Source: Scheffersomyces stipitis CBS 6054 (Eukaryota; Ascomycota; Pichiomycetes; Serinales; Debaryomycetaceae). From it: 64,000 nt of DNA. The DNA lies in the NCBI RefSeq assembly GCF_000209165.1, contig NC_009042.1:248001-312000 (forward strand). The letters are read 5' to 3'. Below are positions 39,750 to 50,029 of this stretch, one piece after another (the stretch's first letter is position 1; the number at the start of each line of letters is the position of its first letter). Under the pieces are notes generated by a model. It saw only the letters and a list, made by a program, of their open reading frames with translations, was not told the DNA's origin and ran no database searches. Made by a program: the position numbers and the translations under genes.

Positions 39750-41408
39750 ATGACTACCATTAAACCACCCACCGCTGTTAGACCCAAACCTGTCATAGGA
39801 AAGGTGACCAAAAACACCACCAGAAAATCAAATGGATACCTGAACCTCGCTAATGGTCTGATTTCGCCCATCACCCGTTTGGTACCTCCAGCAGATAACA
39901 GTATTAACGATTCTGGCACTGGTTCCGGAATAAATTCTCTAGGACAACACAATAACGACTCCAGCATTCTTCAAAGTGCCACCACTAGTTCTAATACAAA
40001 TAACACAACCAATATTTCTACTGCAGCCAATTCCACCACCAATAATTCTGCTGGAACCTCTACGTCGCCTTCATCTACCAATATTTCGTCTGGTGATGAG
40101 CATAATGAATTCAACATTTCGGCTAACAGCAAGAGAACTTCTCCGTACAACACTCGGTCGTCCAGATCTATTGATATTACACAGTCATCGACCAGTTTAA
40201 TTGCAGACTCTGCAACAGCTGCAGCTGCCGATATCTTGGCTTATCAGCCGGATCCAGAACTCATGCAATATTATCGTAACACCCTCGTCAACTTTGGACT
40301 CATGAAATTCTTGAAGGACTTTGTTCCCGAGAGAATCACCAAAATAGACCTCTGTAGATTAGTACTCAACTTGGGCTACCCCAAGGAATCCATTAGTAAC
40401 CAACGATTCTTAACTACCAAGCAAGTTGCCGGGATTCTCGTACTGCTCATACTTAACGATCCGCAGGTAAACCAGAGCCAGAGCTACTCCGACTTCGCTG
40501 CGTACCACCATCCCACTTCAGACTACACAATTCCTAAGTTACTCCTGGACTTGACGCTGGCCAAAAAGATCATGGTGATATCCGGAGCAGGAATTCTGAC
40601 GTCGTTGGGTATACCAGATTTCAGATCGTTCAAAGGGTTGTATGCGCAATTGGAACATCTCAATTTGAAGGATCCTCAAAAAGTATTTGACATGGGTGCG
40701 TTCCAGAAGGACCCCAGCATCTTTTATTCAATCGCCCATTTGGTACTTCCACCAGAGGGAAGATTCTCTATGCTCCATTCCTTTATAAAATTGCTCCAGG
40801 ACAAGGGCAAGTTGCTCCGGAACTATACACAGAACATTGATAACCTTGAGTCCAGAGTCGGGATCCACCCCGATAAACTTATTCAATGCCACGGCTCGTT
40901 TGGTTCAGCCAGCTGCTTAACTTGTAGCAACAGATTCGCTGGCCACAAGATCTTTGAGCATATCAGGCATCAGCATGTTCCACGGTGTTCCACCTGTTGG
41001 AAAACGATCCAAGAGGCAGTAATTATCCATGGGGTTATTAAGCCCGACATCACGTTTTTTGGTGAGGACTTGCCAAAGAAGTTCTACCGTTTGCTTGAGC
41101 CGGACTGCCAAACCTGTGACTTGGTCATCGTGGTGGGGACCTCCTTGAAAGTAGAGCCAGTGTCCAGCATAATCGACAAGATTCCCAGAAGCGTCCCCAG
41201 AGTGCTCATCAACAAAGACCCCATTCCAGATAGGGACTTTGACCTCAGCTTGATAGGTTTGTGTGATGACGTCGTATGTCATCTTACTAGAGAGTTGGGA
41301 GCTAGCTGGGACATTCCTCACCCCAACTTTGTCCCTTCCACTGAGTTTACTGTCACACCTCATGAGCTCTACAGCAAGAGCTACAACATTGTCAAGAAGG
41401 AAACATAG
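39750..41408 (+). CDS. Sir2/Hst1-type NAD-dependent protein deacetylase
   Basis: A 552-residue class I sirtuin. A Ser/Thr/Asn-rich N-terminus (1-150) precedes the Sir2/Hst1 helical region (about 165-240, DPELMQYYRNTLVNFGLMKFLKDFVPERI). The catalytic core follows: the NAD motif GAGI-x-TSLGIPDFRSF, TQNID, catalytic His381 in QCHGSFG, and zinc Cys389/392 and 413/416. VGTSLKVEPV completes the core. Residue 283, invariantly Ser in sirtuins, is encoded by CTG here, so CUG is read as Ser. It acts in chromatin silencing or promoter-specific repression. CTG-clade yeasts often keep one gene for the Sir2/Hst1 pair, so I leave the symbol open. Confidence 0.92.
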   Translation: MTTIKPPTAVRPKPVIGKVTKNTTRKSNGYLNLANGLISPITRLVPPADNSINDSGTGSGINSLGQHNNDSSILQSATTSSNTNNTTNISTAANSTTNNSAGTSTSPSSTNISSGDEHNEFNISANSKRTSPYNTRSSRSIDITQSSTSLIADSATAAAADILAYQPDPELMQYYRNTLVNFGLMKFLKDFVPERITKIDLCRLVLNLGYPKESISNQRFLTTKQVAGILVLLILNDPQVNQSQSYSDFAAYHHPTSDYTIPKLLLDLTLAKKIMVISGAGILTSLGIPDFRSFKGLYAQLEHLNLKDPQKVFDMGAFQKDPSIFYSIAHLVLPPEGRFSMLHSFIKLLQDKGKLLRNYTQNIDNLESRVGIHPDKLIQCHGSFGSASCLTCSNRFAGHKIFEHIRHQHVPRCSTCWKTIQEAVIIHGVIKPDITFFGEDLPKKFYRLLEPDCQTCDLVIVVGTSLKVEPVSSIIDKIPRSVPRVLINKDPIPDRDFDLSLIGLCDDVVCHLTRELGASWDIPHPNFVPSTEFTVTPHELYSKSYNIVKKET

Positions 41409-41515
41409 ACATAGTTCCCTTATGTCTGAATCTAATTTGTACCATAATGTATAGCTATGTAGAAATGTATTACGAATCGCTAATAAACGTGTATAATTAC
41501 CCTAATTTCAAACTA

Positions 41516-43447
41516 TCATTTCAATTCGTCCAACCGCCGCAACAACTTGGTCTCAACATCGCTCCAGTTGTCAACCAACCCCTTATAAAACTTGATCTCC
41601 TGGTCGCATAACCCCACCATCGACTCCTTCAACTGATTGCGGTTAAACTTGTCCCAGTTGGGATATTCTTCGTTTATTATCCTATAAGTGAGGTCGTTGA
41701 CAAGCTTCGTTTGCACGGTGATTTCACTTTCCAATTTGTTGATCCTTTCTTCTAATCGGCCGATCTTTCCATCCGTGGCTGTAGATCCTATGTGTGGAGT
41801 CGCAGATGTAGACAAAGTGTCTTTAATCAACTGGGTGGTATTATTCACTATTCCGCCTCCAGAATGACTATTCAATACTGGTACAGGAGGTGGGTGACGA
41901 GCACCTGTACTTGCCGTCGAACCGCCAAAACTAGCCAACTCGCTCCTGGCTTTGGCCAAGTAATCCTGTAAAACCTGAAGATCGATTTTCTTGTTGTGCT
42001 GAAATTCGATGAGGTTACTTAAACTTATGATGTATTTGGAACAGTCCCGTAATGAAACAAGAAATGTTTCATCTACGTATTTGTGCAATTCTGACCAGTT
42101 CTTCAGGAGATAGTCGAGGGAATCAGCAAATATCTTGAAATTGTTGGTGATAGTAGAATCAACAACAACAGAAGCAGCGTCGCCATTTTTGGAGGGTGTC
42201 GATGGTTCAGAGGTCGAGTTCATATCTGTAGTTTGTACCAAGGATAGCTTCATGATTTGTGCCAGGAATTGATCGTAATCGATGCTTAAGTCGTGGTTCT
42301 TCTTGTTCAATCTGACAAATATCTTGTCTAACTTCATGAGGTTTTCGTAGATCTTCTTCAACTTGTCGTTGATTTCTAGAATATCTTTGTTCGTTTCTCG
42401 TTTGTGTTTAGATGAAGTAAAGTAGTTCATCACCTTCTCCGTAATCATGTCTTCGTTGACAACTTTGTTGACAAATCCGTTGGCTGAGGAACCAGCCCCA
42501 GATTCGTCGTAGTTAATGTCGCGAAGTTTCAAGTTCTTCGTGAAGTTGCCCCAGTCATTAGAGTCACTGATGAAAAGATGGAACACTGACTCCTGAGATA
42601 ATCGTTTGTGCTGCAAGATGAACTTCATGAACCTGTCCAACGAATGCAACCGTTTGTTGACGAATTCGGTGCTGAATGTATCACCCGTTAAGTATTTGAA
42701 GTTGGACTTAGAGGGTAATGGAGGAATCATGGCTGTAGGAATATCGTTCGATAAACACTCGTGAAGGAGGGAAAAATCACCGTATCTACGCCGAACACTA
42801 ATGGTGACGTACTCGTCTTCTGGAGCCGACCTGTGAGACGAAAGCTTCACCACTGCCGGATGGTTTGTTGTGGTAGTCACCAAATACGAAATGAAATGTT
42901 TCGAAGCGGTATCCAAATCGTTGATAGGAGACGTCACCGAAGACTCAATCCGATACTTTTCAAACATTACAGTTCTCTCTTGTTCCAGCGGAGTTATTGT
43001 TGCTTGACTAGAAATTCTATTAGCTCCAGAAACTGCCGAGGTAGTAGATGAAGAACCCTGAACAATTGGAGAGGGTCCCGGTTCCGAGGCATTTTGATCA
43101 CTAGAACTCCCGGACTTTGATCTATTAACTACAGTTGTACCAGCAGACTCGTTACTTCCCTTTGATTGGCCTACAGACTCCGAATTGGCATTATCTGAAT
43201 CGAAATTCGGGCTTCCTACATTTCCATTTTCACCATCTATACCTTGAATTTGGGCCTCGGAGTTGAATTCAGTCGTTGGATCTATTGCAGAAGCACTCTG
43301 TTCGTGTTCTGTACGTGTTTGCAGTTCGCTTAGAGCATCTTCCTCGGCAATAGTCGAAGGCTTGTCGTCATCATGATTGCTGTTTTTATCTCTGTCAATT
43401 TCGTCTCTGTCCAATTGGATGGACGAGAATTGGTCTTCCAAACTCAT
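41516..43447 (-). CDS. SNX4: PX-BAR sorting nexin Snx4 (Atg24)
   Basis: A 643-residue sorting nexin. A long acidic Ser/Asn-rich N-terminus (1-150) precedes the PX domain (about 166-295). PI3P-binding features are VRRRYGDFSLLHECL (R219-R221) and the IPPLPSK loop. FVNKRLHSLDRFMKFILQHKRL completes the domain. The C-terminal ~300 residues form a predicted BAR coiled coil, ending with paired helices such as RLEERINKLESEITVQTKLV. Snx4 forms heterodimers with Snx41 or Atg20 for endosome-to-Golgi recycling and selective autophagy. It converges on the sirtuin gene (107 bp between stops). The N-terminal extension is longer than in S. cerevisiae Snx4 (423 residues). Confidence 0.93.
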   Translation of the reverse strand: MSLEDQFSSIQLDRDEIDRDKNSNHDDDKPSTIAEEDALSELQTRTEHEQSASAIDPTTEFNSEAQIQGIDGENGNVGSPNFDSDNANSESVGQSKGSNESAGTTVVNRSKSGSSSDQNASEPGPSPIVQGSSSTTSAVSGANRISSQATITPLEQERTVMFEKYRIESSVTSPINDLDTASKHFISYLVTTTTNHPAVVKLSSHRSAPEDEYVTISVRRRYGDFSLLHECLSNDIPTAMIPPLPSKSNFKYLTGDTFSTEFVNKRLHSLDRFMKFILQHKRLSQESVFHLFISDSNDWGNFTKNLKLRDINYDESGAGSSANGFVNKVVNEDMITEKVMNYFTSSKHKRETNKDILEINDKLKKIYENLMKLDKIFVRLNKKNHDLSIDYDQFLAQIMKLSLVQTTDMNSTSEPSTPSKNGDAASVVVDSTITNNFKIFADSLDYLLKNWSELHKYVDETFLVSLRDCSKYIISLSNLIEFQHNKKIDLQVLQDYLAKARSELASFGGSTASTGARHPPPVPVLNSHSGGGIVNNTTQLIKDTLSTSATPHIGSTATDGKIGRLEERINKLESEITVQTKLVNDLTYRIINEEYPNWDKFNRNQLKESMVGLCDQEIKFYKGLVDNWSDVETKLLRRLDELK

Positions 43448-44015
43448 GTGGTGGATACTATCGTCTATTTAGTCTAAAGGGCCCACCCACTTCGGAAAGA
43501 CTATCGTTTATCAAGGATAATTGTGGGAAAAGAAGTAGTCTGAAATAGTCATTCTTCTATGTGGCAAGTTCGTTTAGTTATTGTGGAGTGCGGGTAACGG
43601 CGGCGCTACCTTGTGACATAGATAAGGATTTTACTTAGAAGCCGAAGAATTTACATATATATATATAGAGAGAGAGAGAGAAAGAGAGAGAAATGGTTTT
43701 GTTTCAAAAGAATTTAAGGGATGTAATCTTCCCATAATTTTGTGAATTTCTGTAACAACTCTTCTTAGTCACTTACTTTTAATTGTTGTGGAGATCTGGC
43801 CGAACTAAAAGAAGCGGGTCGCATTGTAAATGGTTGCGAAATTGTCAAGTCTGTTATCAACAACTATAATTGCACTTTCAATTTATCATTTAGTAATATA
43901 AGGCATTTTAATTTATCAAATTCACTGCTGATGTTCTACATCTACATTATTGCTATTTCCCACAATACTCTTTACCTTCAAAGCATATTGATTATACATA
44001 TTATTTGTTTTCTGT
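43448..44015. other. SNX4 promoter / GH76 gene 3' region
   Basis: 568 bp. Contains an (AT)n(AG)n microsatellite at 43655-43690, about 210 bp upstream of SNX4, and a GCGCTACC word near 43605. The rest is AT-rich, with no ORF. Confidence 0.4.
43655..43690. repeat. (AT)n-(AG)n dinucleotide microsatellite
   Basis: About 12 bp of AT repeats run directly into about 24 bp of AG repeats with one interruption (AAAG), in the SNX4 upstream region. Such tracts vary in length between strains. Confidence 0.9.
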
Positions 44016-45410
44016 CTAAATTACAAGCCACACACCTGCGGCAACCAACGAAACTCCCACAACGGCTGTAATGATACCAGCACCCGCAAGATCCTTGGTT
44101 TCCAACTCCAAAGGAGAAGTGATTGTGTGAAGGGTGGAGTAACCAGCAGCTGGGTTGCCCTTGGAACTACCACCAGTGTTAGCGGTCAATGGTGGAGGAA
44201 AATCACGTACCCTCAAGTTCTGGATGACTTCGAGAGCCGAGATCTGTTCACCAAGACCCCAGTAACCGTCCCAGCCCGTAGAGTTAAACCAGTTCAAGCC
44301 ACACGTGTGGCCGTCAGTACCTCCAGTGCATGAGTTTTTAGCTGCAGCGTTGGCTGAATCTACTAACCACTGTCTGATACCGTCGTAAGTCTGAGGTACC
44401 ATGACGGCAGTCATCCCTAAGAATCTCGAGAAGTACGCCTTGAACGATCTCTGATCATTGTTACAGTTGTTAGAAGGCTGGCAAGCTGCCTCGTACATGA
44501 CCGAACCCTGGATGTTGTCAGTTTCGTTGACAATTTTCATGAAAAACACTTGCGATGCATTCAACAAATTCAATGTACGGTCGAGCCATTTCTGGTCCTC
44601 GGTATAATTGTACAAATAGGCACACCCAGACAACATCAATCCTTGGTTATAGGTCCATTGGTATTTGGTAATGTTCGAGCAGTTGTTATCAATAGTAAGA
44701 CCATCGTACACAAACCAGTAGTCTTTGTCGTTAGAGTTCACAACATCAAGCAAGCCTATATCATACATCCAGTCCCAGACCTTTTCAGCCCAGTCAACGT
44801 AGGTGTCATTGGCGGTGAACCTGGCCAATCTTGCACCGATGTGAAAGAGGCATCCGTTGGAAACAGAGTTCTTGTAGTCATAACCTGAGTTCCACTGGAA
44901 GATCTGCCATCTCAAACCACCATTACATTCCGCACTATCCCATCTGGCTGTCATGGTGTTGAATACAGCTTGGGCCAAAGTCAACCATGCCTTGGAGTCG
45001 TCATCAGGGTTGGAGAAATTTCTCTCGGCAGCTCCCATGACAGCAATGCCCCAAAAGCCTTGATCATCGTTACCTTCAGTTGTAGACTGATTCAAAGGCA
45101 CATAGTTGTTATCGTCACCTGTCTGGTACAACAAGGCCTCCTTGATTAATGGCACGAGCGTATCGTTCTGTGTGAAGTAGGTGTAGTCGATGAGCGAGCC
45201 CCATACTCCGCCTGCTTCCCACCAATAGTAGGGCCACACAAACATCCCCACGACACCTCCATAATTTTTACCGTCATAGTAATCAAGTACACCGTCTACA
45301 ATAAGATTGGTGGCCTCCACGATTGTGGTGTCGTTATTGGTGTCAAGCCACATGGCCGAAGCACAAGCCATGAAGAGCGACACTGATGCTGTGAGAAGAT
45401 GGAATCTCAT
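44016..45410 (-). CDS. GPI-anchored GH76 mannosidase-like protein, DFG5/DCW1 family
   Basis: A 464-residue cell-surface protein. The signal peptide is about 1-19 (LLTASVSLFMACASA). The GH76 domain contains the WPYYWWEAGGVWGSLIDY block and the adjacent Asp pair of the active site in TEGNDDQGFWG (D115/D116). RWQIFQWNSGYDYKNSVSNGCLFHIGARLAR follows, with many N-glycosylation sites. The C-terminal hydrophobic tail (AGIITAVVGVSLVAAGVWLVI) is a GPI-attachment signal. The family is thought to cut the GPI glycan and cross-link proteins into cell-wall glucan. DFG5 and DCW1 are paralogous and together essential in S. cerevisiae; I cannot separate them by eye. Confidence 0.92.
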   Translation of the reverse strand: MRFHLLTASVSLFMACASAMWLDTNNDTTIVEATNLIVDGVLDYYDGKNYGGVVGMFVWPYYWWEAGGVWGSLIDYTYFTQNDTLVPLIKEALLYQTGDDNNYVPLNQSTTEGNDDQGFWGIAVMGAAERNFSNPDDDSKAWLTLAQAVFNTMTARWDSAECNGGLRWQIFQWNSGYDYKNSVSNGCLFHIGARLARFTANDTYVDWAEKVWDWMYDIGLLDVVNSNDKDYWFVYDGLTIDNNCSNITKYQWTYNQGLMLSGCAYLYNYTEDQKWLDRTLNLLNASQVFFMKIVNETDNIQGSVMYEAACQPSNNCNNDQRSFKAYFSRFLGMTAVMVPQTYDGIRQWLVDSANAAAKNSCTGGTDGHTCGLNWFNSTGWDGYWGLGEQISALEVIQNLRVRDFPPPLTANTGGSSKGNPAAGYSTLHTITSPLELETKDLAGAGIITAVVGVSLVAAGVWLVI

Positions 45411-46316
45411 TTTGAAGCTGTGAATACCAATAGTTTTTTTTCTAAAGTTTGAAAATGGTTGGGGTCAACGGATAGCACAACTTAGTTTTAAGAATTACAA
45501 ATATTGTGTTTGAGAAGTTCTCCGCTGAGTTCGCGATATAAAATTAGAACTGGAGCTTCTAGACTTGGATTTTTGAGGATCAAAGTGAGCGAAAGGATTT
45601 CAACCGAAAAACGCTGATTCAAGCTTTGCGTTCTATTTCAAATGGAAAATTACAGTGGAGTATTGTCCTTTTCTGGATTGCAGAAGTTTCCAAGTACCGT
45701 AAGTTTTCTACCTATCGGCTTTTCAGCGTAGTGTTTATGTTAAATAAATTGGTCTAAATATGTTGAGCTGAGCCTTAGATCAGAAAAATGTCTTAGATCA
45801 GGAGGGAGAAAAATGTCGTCTTCGACGCGAAATTGCAGGTTTAAACACGCACCTTCAAGGAAGGGGGAGCAACGACATGCGACATCCACATTCTTAGCCC
45901 ATTACCAGGACTATAATTAATGAATTACAGTTGCAAAGTAAATGCCTTTAAAAACTTGGTGGAGTATTTTGTCTGAAGAGTTGTGATTTGGTGATACTTA
46001 CGTTAATTTTGTGTGCTAATTTTTGTGTGAATTTTACTTCTCCGAAGACTCTCCAGGACTAATGCTGTTGGGATATAAATAGATTTTTGATTCTTGATTT
46101 TTGACTCTCATTTAATTTCATGAGTTTTCAATTGGCTTGTACAACTTTCCATGTTATTGCCAAACCACTATTATGTCCAATCTCTAACAACATTATTTGT
46201 CTCTATATAATCAATCTTTTCTCCTAAGCACTACATTTCCTTTTCTTAATCTACTAGTAATACATTTATGCGTTAAACATTGCTATGCACTTCCTCTTCG
46301 CTAGCTGTATCTAGCT
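45411..46316. other. intergenic region between GH76 gene and acidic orphan
   Basis: 906 bp upstream of the GH76 gene and downstream of the next minus-strand gene. AT-rich, no ORF of note. No CACGTG or TGCACCC element was seen. Confidence 0.35.
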
Positions 46317-48281
46317 CTACTGGATCGTTTCTGGTTTAAACACAGGGTCAACTAACTCAGCAGTCGACTCCTTGGTTGCATCTCCGGTCACTTCAGCAAT
46401 AAGCCTGATCTCCGGACCTGGTGCTATTACACCATTCGTTGCAACTGTAGCAACACCATCTTGTGGTTTGACATGTTCACCAACACTCTTTTCCTGTTCG
46501 GCACCAACGTCTGGTTCATCTTGACTATCCTCCTCCTCTTCGTCATCATCATCTTCTTCTTCTTCCTCGTCATCATCATCATCACCATCTTGAACATGTA
46601 CTTCTCCATTGACCGCAGACTTTTCTTGTTTTTCCTCAAGTTCGTGTTCGTCCTCGTCATCGTCCTCATCTTCATCCTCATCTTCGTCGTCATCGTCGTC
46701 CTCGTCTTCTTCGTCGTCCTCTTCATCCTCGTCGTCATCTTCGTCGTCATTTTGGTTATGACTAGCATCCATGTCAACGTCGTCTTCCTCTTCTTCTTCG
46801 TTCAACTTGAGCGCGGTGTTGAAGTTAACAAAATCTGCAATGAAATCTTCCTTCTTTAACGATTTTATAAAGCTCTGTAACGATTCCGAGTACACATCGA
46901 GGAAACTGAACAATTTATCATACACCAATTGCGCTGTGTAGGAGTTGTAGTCGATGGCAGAATATACGTAAGCAGGAGTTCCTGGAGCTGGAGCAAGCGA
47001 TCTTTCAAATTGTAATTTCTTGAACACATCAGAAACCTTCTCTTTGAACTCGTTGCTGTATACCTGAGAGCTTGGAGTGTAAGAATGGTGGTTAACCTTG
47101 ATTATCAACAAGTTGTACATTCTATTGAAACTCATGTATATGGACGAGTTCTTTATTTTAACTAACTCCTTGAAGTTAGCCACGGTTTTGTTCACATCAG
47201 GATAGCTGAAAGTGTAGAAGTTCTTAAGAGAATTGGAGCTCTTGAAGTCCACTAAATTAGATGACTCCTGGTTGTATGGAACATTCATGATAGCAATGAT
47301 CTGCTCGAGATAAAGAGATCTCAAGTTGTTCAACAAATTTGTTCTCAACTGTCTTTCTCCGAATCTGGCTGAGAGAATATGGCTATTCTCCTTTGAAGTA
47401 AGCGTTGAATCAAACTTGCCCAAATGAAGAGCAAACTCGGCATCAAATTCTTTCAAGTACACCAAGTTGGTTATTTTTTCGTCCTTCTGCCTCTTGTTCA
47501 ATAGAGCAAGCAAAAATTGTTGGTAGTCATCATAGACATTTCGGTAGTGGTAAGGGTCAACGTCGCTCGAATTGGCATACAATGGGTTCAACTCGTCCTT
47601 ATTACCTAATTTGGACAATTCGGCAAAGATGTTTTCATCTTTTTCTGCCTCATAAACGGTACTAATTTCTTGTCTTTTTGGCTTATACTGACGTGCATCA
47701 AGTGTAGGGATGTTTTGGTGTTGTTTTACAGGCTTGAAAGGCTGGTACTGATTCTGAGGCTTGATCTGGAGAGGTTGTGAGACAGGTATCCGCTGTTGAT
47801 GTTGCTGGTGCTGCTGGTGAAGTTGGTGTTGCTGTTGTTGTACGAGTATATTTTGAGGCTCCGTCTGAGTTTGGGGTACTGGAGTTGGTGAAAACTGTTG
47901 CGTAACAGCTGCAGCCTGTTTCAACGAAAAATGGCTATTCACCGGTTCAGGCTCAGTGTTGATGACGGGACTGACATAGTTGGGATTATTGAGAACTTCG
48001 TGAAGTTCAGCTTCGTAGTTAAACGGCTTTTTATGGAAACGACGAAAAAACTCATCCTTCAAAAGACCTTCTTCTTCCATGAAGTTTTCGTTGGTCAGTT
48101 GTTCACGAAACTGCTTCAATCCATAAAGCATCGTTTCTTCAGCCAACGGCTTTCTCAGATTCTTCTTGTTTCTCTCGATAATACGACATTTGGCACATGT
48201 CTTGTACTGTCTGACCTCAAGGGGTTCGTCTTCAAGTCTCTTTCTCTTGCATCGACGACATCTTCTGACTTCAGCTTTCAT
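46317..48281 (-). CDS. orphan protein with Cys4 zinc-binding motif, Gln/His tract and acidic region
   Basis: A 654-residue protein. The extreme N-terminus is a basic Cys4 motif, CX2C-X17-CX2C (C8, C11, C29, C32), in RRCRRCKRKR and YKTCAKCR, which should bind zinc and perhaps nucleic acid. A Gln/His-rich stretch (about 147-172) follows, then a mixed, probably folded region (about 215-480). Next is a long Asp/Glu tract (about 490-600), and a tail rich in Glu, Val and Thr. No membrane segment or signal peptide. The layout suggests a nuclear or chromatin/transcription protein, but I do not recognise a family. Divergent from the phospholipase B gene across 1.7 kb. Confidence 0.8.
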   Translation of the reverse strand: MKAEVRRCRRCKRKRLEDEPLEVRQYKTCAKCRIIERNKKNLRKPLAEETMLYGLKQFREQLTNENFMEEEGLLKDEFFRRFHKKPFNYEAELHEVLNNPNYVSPVINTEPEPVNSHFSLKQAAAVTQQFSPTPVPQTQTEPQNILVQQQQHQLHQQHQQHQQRIPVSQPLQIKPQNQYQPFKPVKQHQNIPTLDARQYKPKRQEISTVYEAEKDENIFAELSKLGNKDELNPLYANSSDVDPYHYRNVYDDYQQFLLALLNKRQKDEKITNLVYLKEFDAEFALHLGKFDSTLTSKENSHILSARFGERQLRTNLLNNLRSLYLEQIIAIMNVPYNQESSNLVDFKSSNSLKNFYTFSYPDVNKTVANFKELVKIKNSSIYMSFNRMYNLLIIKVNHHSYTPSSQVYSNEFKEKVSDVFKKLQFERSLAPAPGTPAYVYSAIDYNSYTAQLVYDKLFSFLDVYSESLQSFIKSLKKEDFIADFVNFNTALKLNEEEEEDDVDMDASHNQNDDEDDDEDEEDDEEDEDDDDDEDEDEDEDDDEDEHELEEKQEKSAVNGEVHVQDGDDDDDEEEEEDDDDEEEEDSQDEPDVGAEQEKSVGEHVKPQDGVATVATNGVIAPGPEIRLIAEVTGDATKESTAELVDPVFKPETIQ

Positions 48282-50029
48282 CTTGGAAATATATGGGCAA
48301 TGACAAATTAATACAATGGGATAAGAAATTAAAATTTACACACAATATCCAGTTAAGACGAATATCAGTAAGTTATTGACTGACTGTGTTGGCTAGCAGA
48401 TGGTTTCTGTTGACTCTATATGGCAATAGTCTGTCAACCGTGCTCAACTATAAGATTTCAACAATATTTCTATTAGGTTCAATTATAACCCAGTTCAACA
48501 GTTTCTAAACTAGGAGTATCTTCGGTGTGCCTTTCTATACGTTAACGGCTGACAAGAACGCGTTCTCTCTGACGTGTCTCCAATTTCTCAAAAGTCTTTC
48601 AACTCGAACTCACCGATCTGGAAACAAAAGTAGGTACTTTTCAATTGAGGAACGAGCAAACAAATAAATTTGGTCTAAGCGCGGATATCAGCGTGGAAAA
48701 TCTGGTTACAGAGATTTGGGAATCTCAACAGTTAACGAAAATGGCTCTGGCTAGGAAGCAGAAAAATTCTACAAACGCTGGACAATTGATATTTGCTTTT
48801 TATCAAACCTGACAAATCAAAGCTGCTTTCTTTAGACTTTGCCAGATTTTGCCTCTGGTTGTTGTCCAAATGCTTTTGTTAGGGAAAAAATTTTCCCCCA
48901 GACGACTTTGTGTTCCCTTTTAGCCCCTGACTTCAAATGCAATCACGTGTTCTTCTTCAATAACAGCTTATGATTGGATCCAGAGTAATGGCCCCATTAT
49001 AGGGCATCTGGAGCCAGTAGTCGACACTGCAAATCTTGCACTCTCTAGCAACACCAGATTGCAGCATGGTGGATTTTCCGCAACTCAATCGAGACGAGTG
49101 TCTCGCCAAAAAAAAGTTCTCACTTTTTTTTGCACCCGTTGCCGCAGATTGCCAAAGATGTCAATAGCAGGCAGAGACCCACGGGACGAACATAAATGAC
49201 TCAGAAACACCATCCTGACGTTTGTGACATGTTTATAAGAGCAGGAAGACACATTCCAGCTAAAATTACTGAACCATGATTTTTTGGGTCACGTGATCCC
49301 GTTACACCCAACATCTGTGATAATTCTAGTTCTATCCTTTAAGCTAAAAGTGCAGGCTTACATAATGATCTGAGGTGGGCGTTGCTGCTGGCTGGTGCCT
49401 GTCTTCATGAGTTCAGTGTAATTATATAATCAGGAGTAGAGTCGGCCAACAGGAGGATTGTGAGTTCTGAGGGGCTTCGAAAGCTTTTATTGAATGGGTG
49501 AGCTTCAAGCGTCGGAATATTTCTACCAGGAAAAAATCCATTTCCGCTATATTTCAAGAAGCACCTAACGAATGGGACTTTTTGATTGATTTTTGAACCA
49601 AAATTATTTTGTAAATACTTTCACGAAATTGCTATTGTTTCTGTCGTGAGTTTATTACCGAAACAATGCCCTATAGCAGCGGTTCTGTGTGTCAAAGCTG
49701 CGGAGAATTGGTGCATCTCCCCGGGTTGTCACATTCACTGGAATTCCCTAATTAGGCAAGAATATCTGGTATAGGAACTGCAACTGGGGGAAATAACAAT
49801 ACTGTTGGGGCCATAATAAGCAAATTAATACAGTATTCTCGAGTAAATAGGGCATACGATGGCCGTGCTAATGACGCTTGGTGCCTCCTAACTTCTCTCG
49901 CGTAGGTCCCTTAAAAAAGTCCTTGGCTACTCCACCTTTTTTATTTATATTTATATATCTATAAATCCATAAATCCATTTGCTACTATTCAATTGCTGTT
50001 GATTGCTTTAGAATATTTCAAGGTTGATC
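48282..50029. promoter_or_regulatory. divergent promoter region, acidic orphan and phospholipase B
   Basis: 1.75 kb with no credible gene. ATCACGTG (core 48944-48949) and GTCACGTGAT (core 49290-49295) boxes and a TGCACCC (49131-49137) are present. A strong TATA-like run (TTATTTATATTTATATATCTATAAAT, about 49940-49968) lies 60-90 bp before the phospholipase ATG. Confidence 0.45.

Noticed and set aside
46427..46859. Met/Lys-rich and Phe/Val-rich frames over the acidic tract
   Set aside because: They are out-of-frame readings of the GAT/GAA/GAC repeats in the orphan gene.
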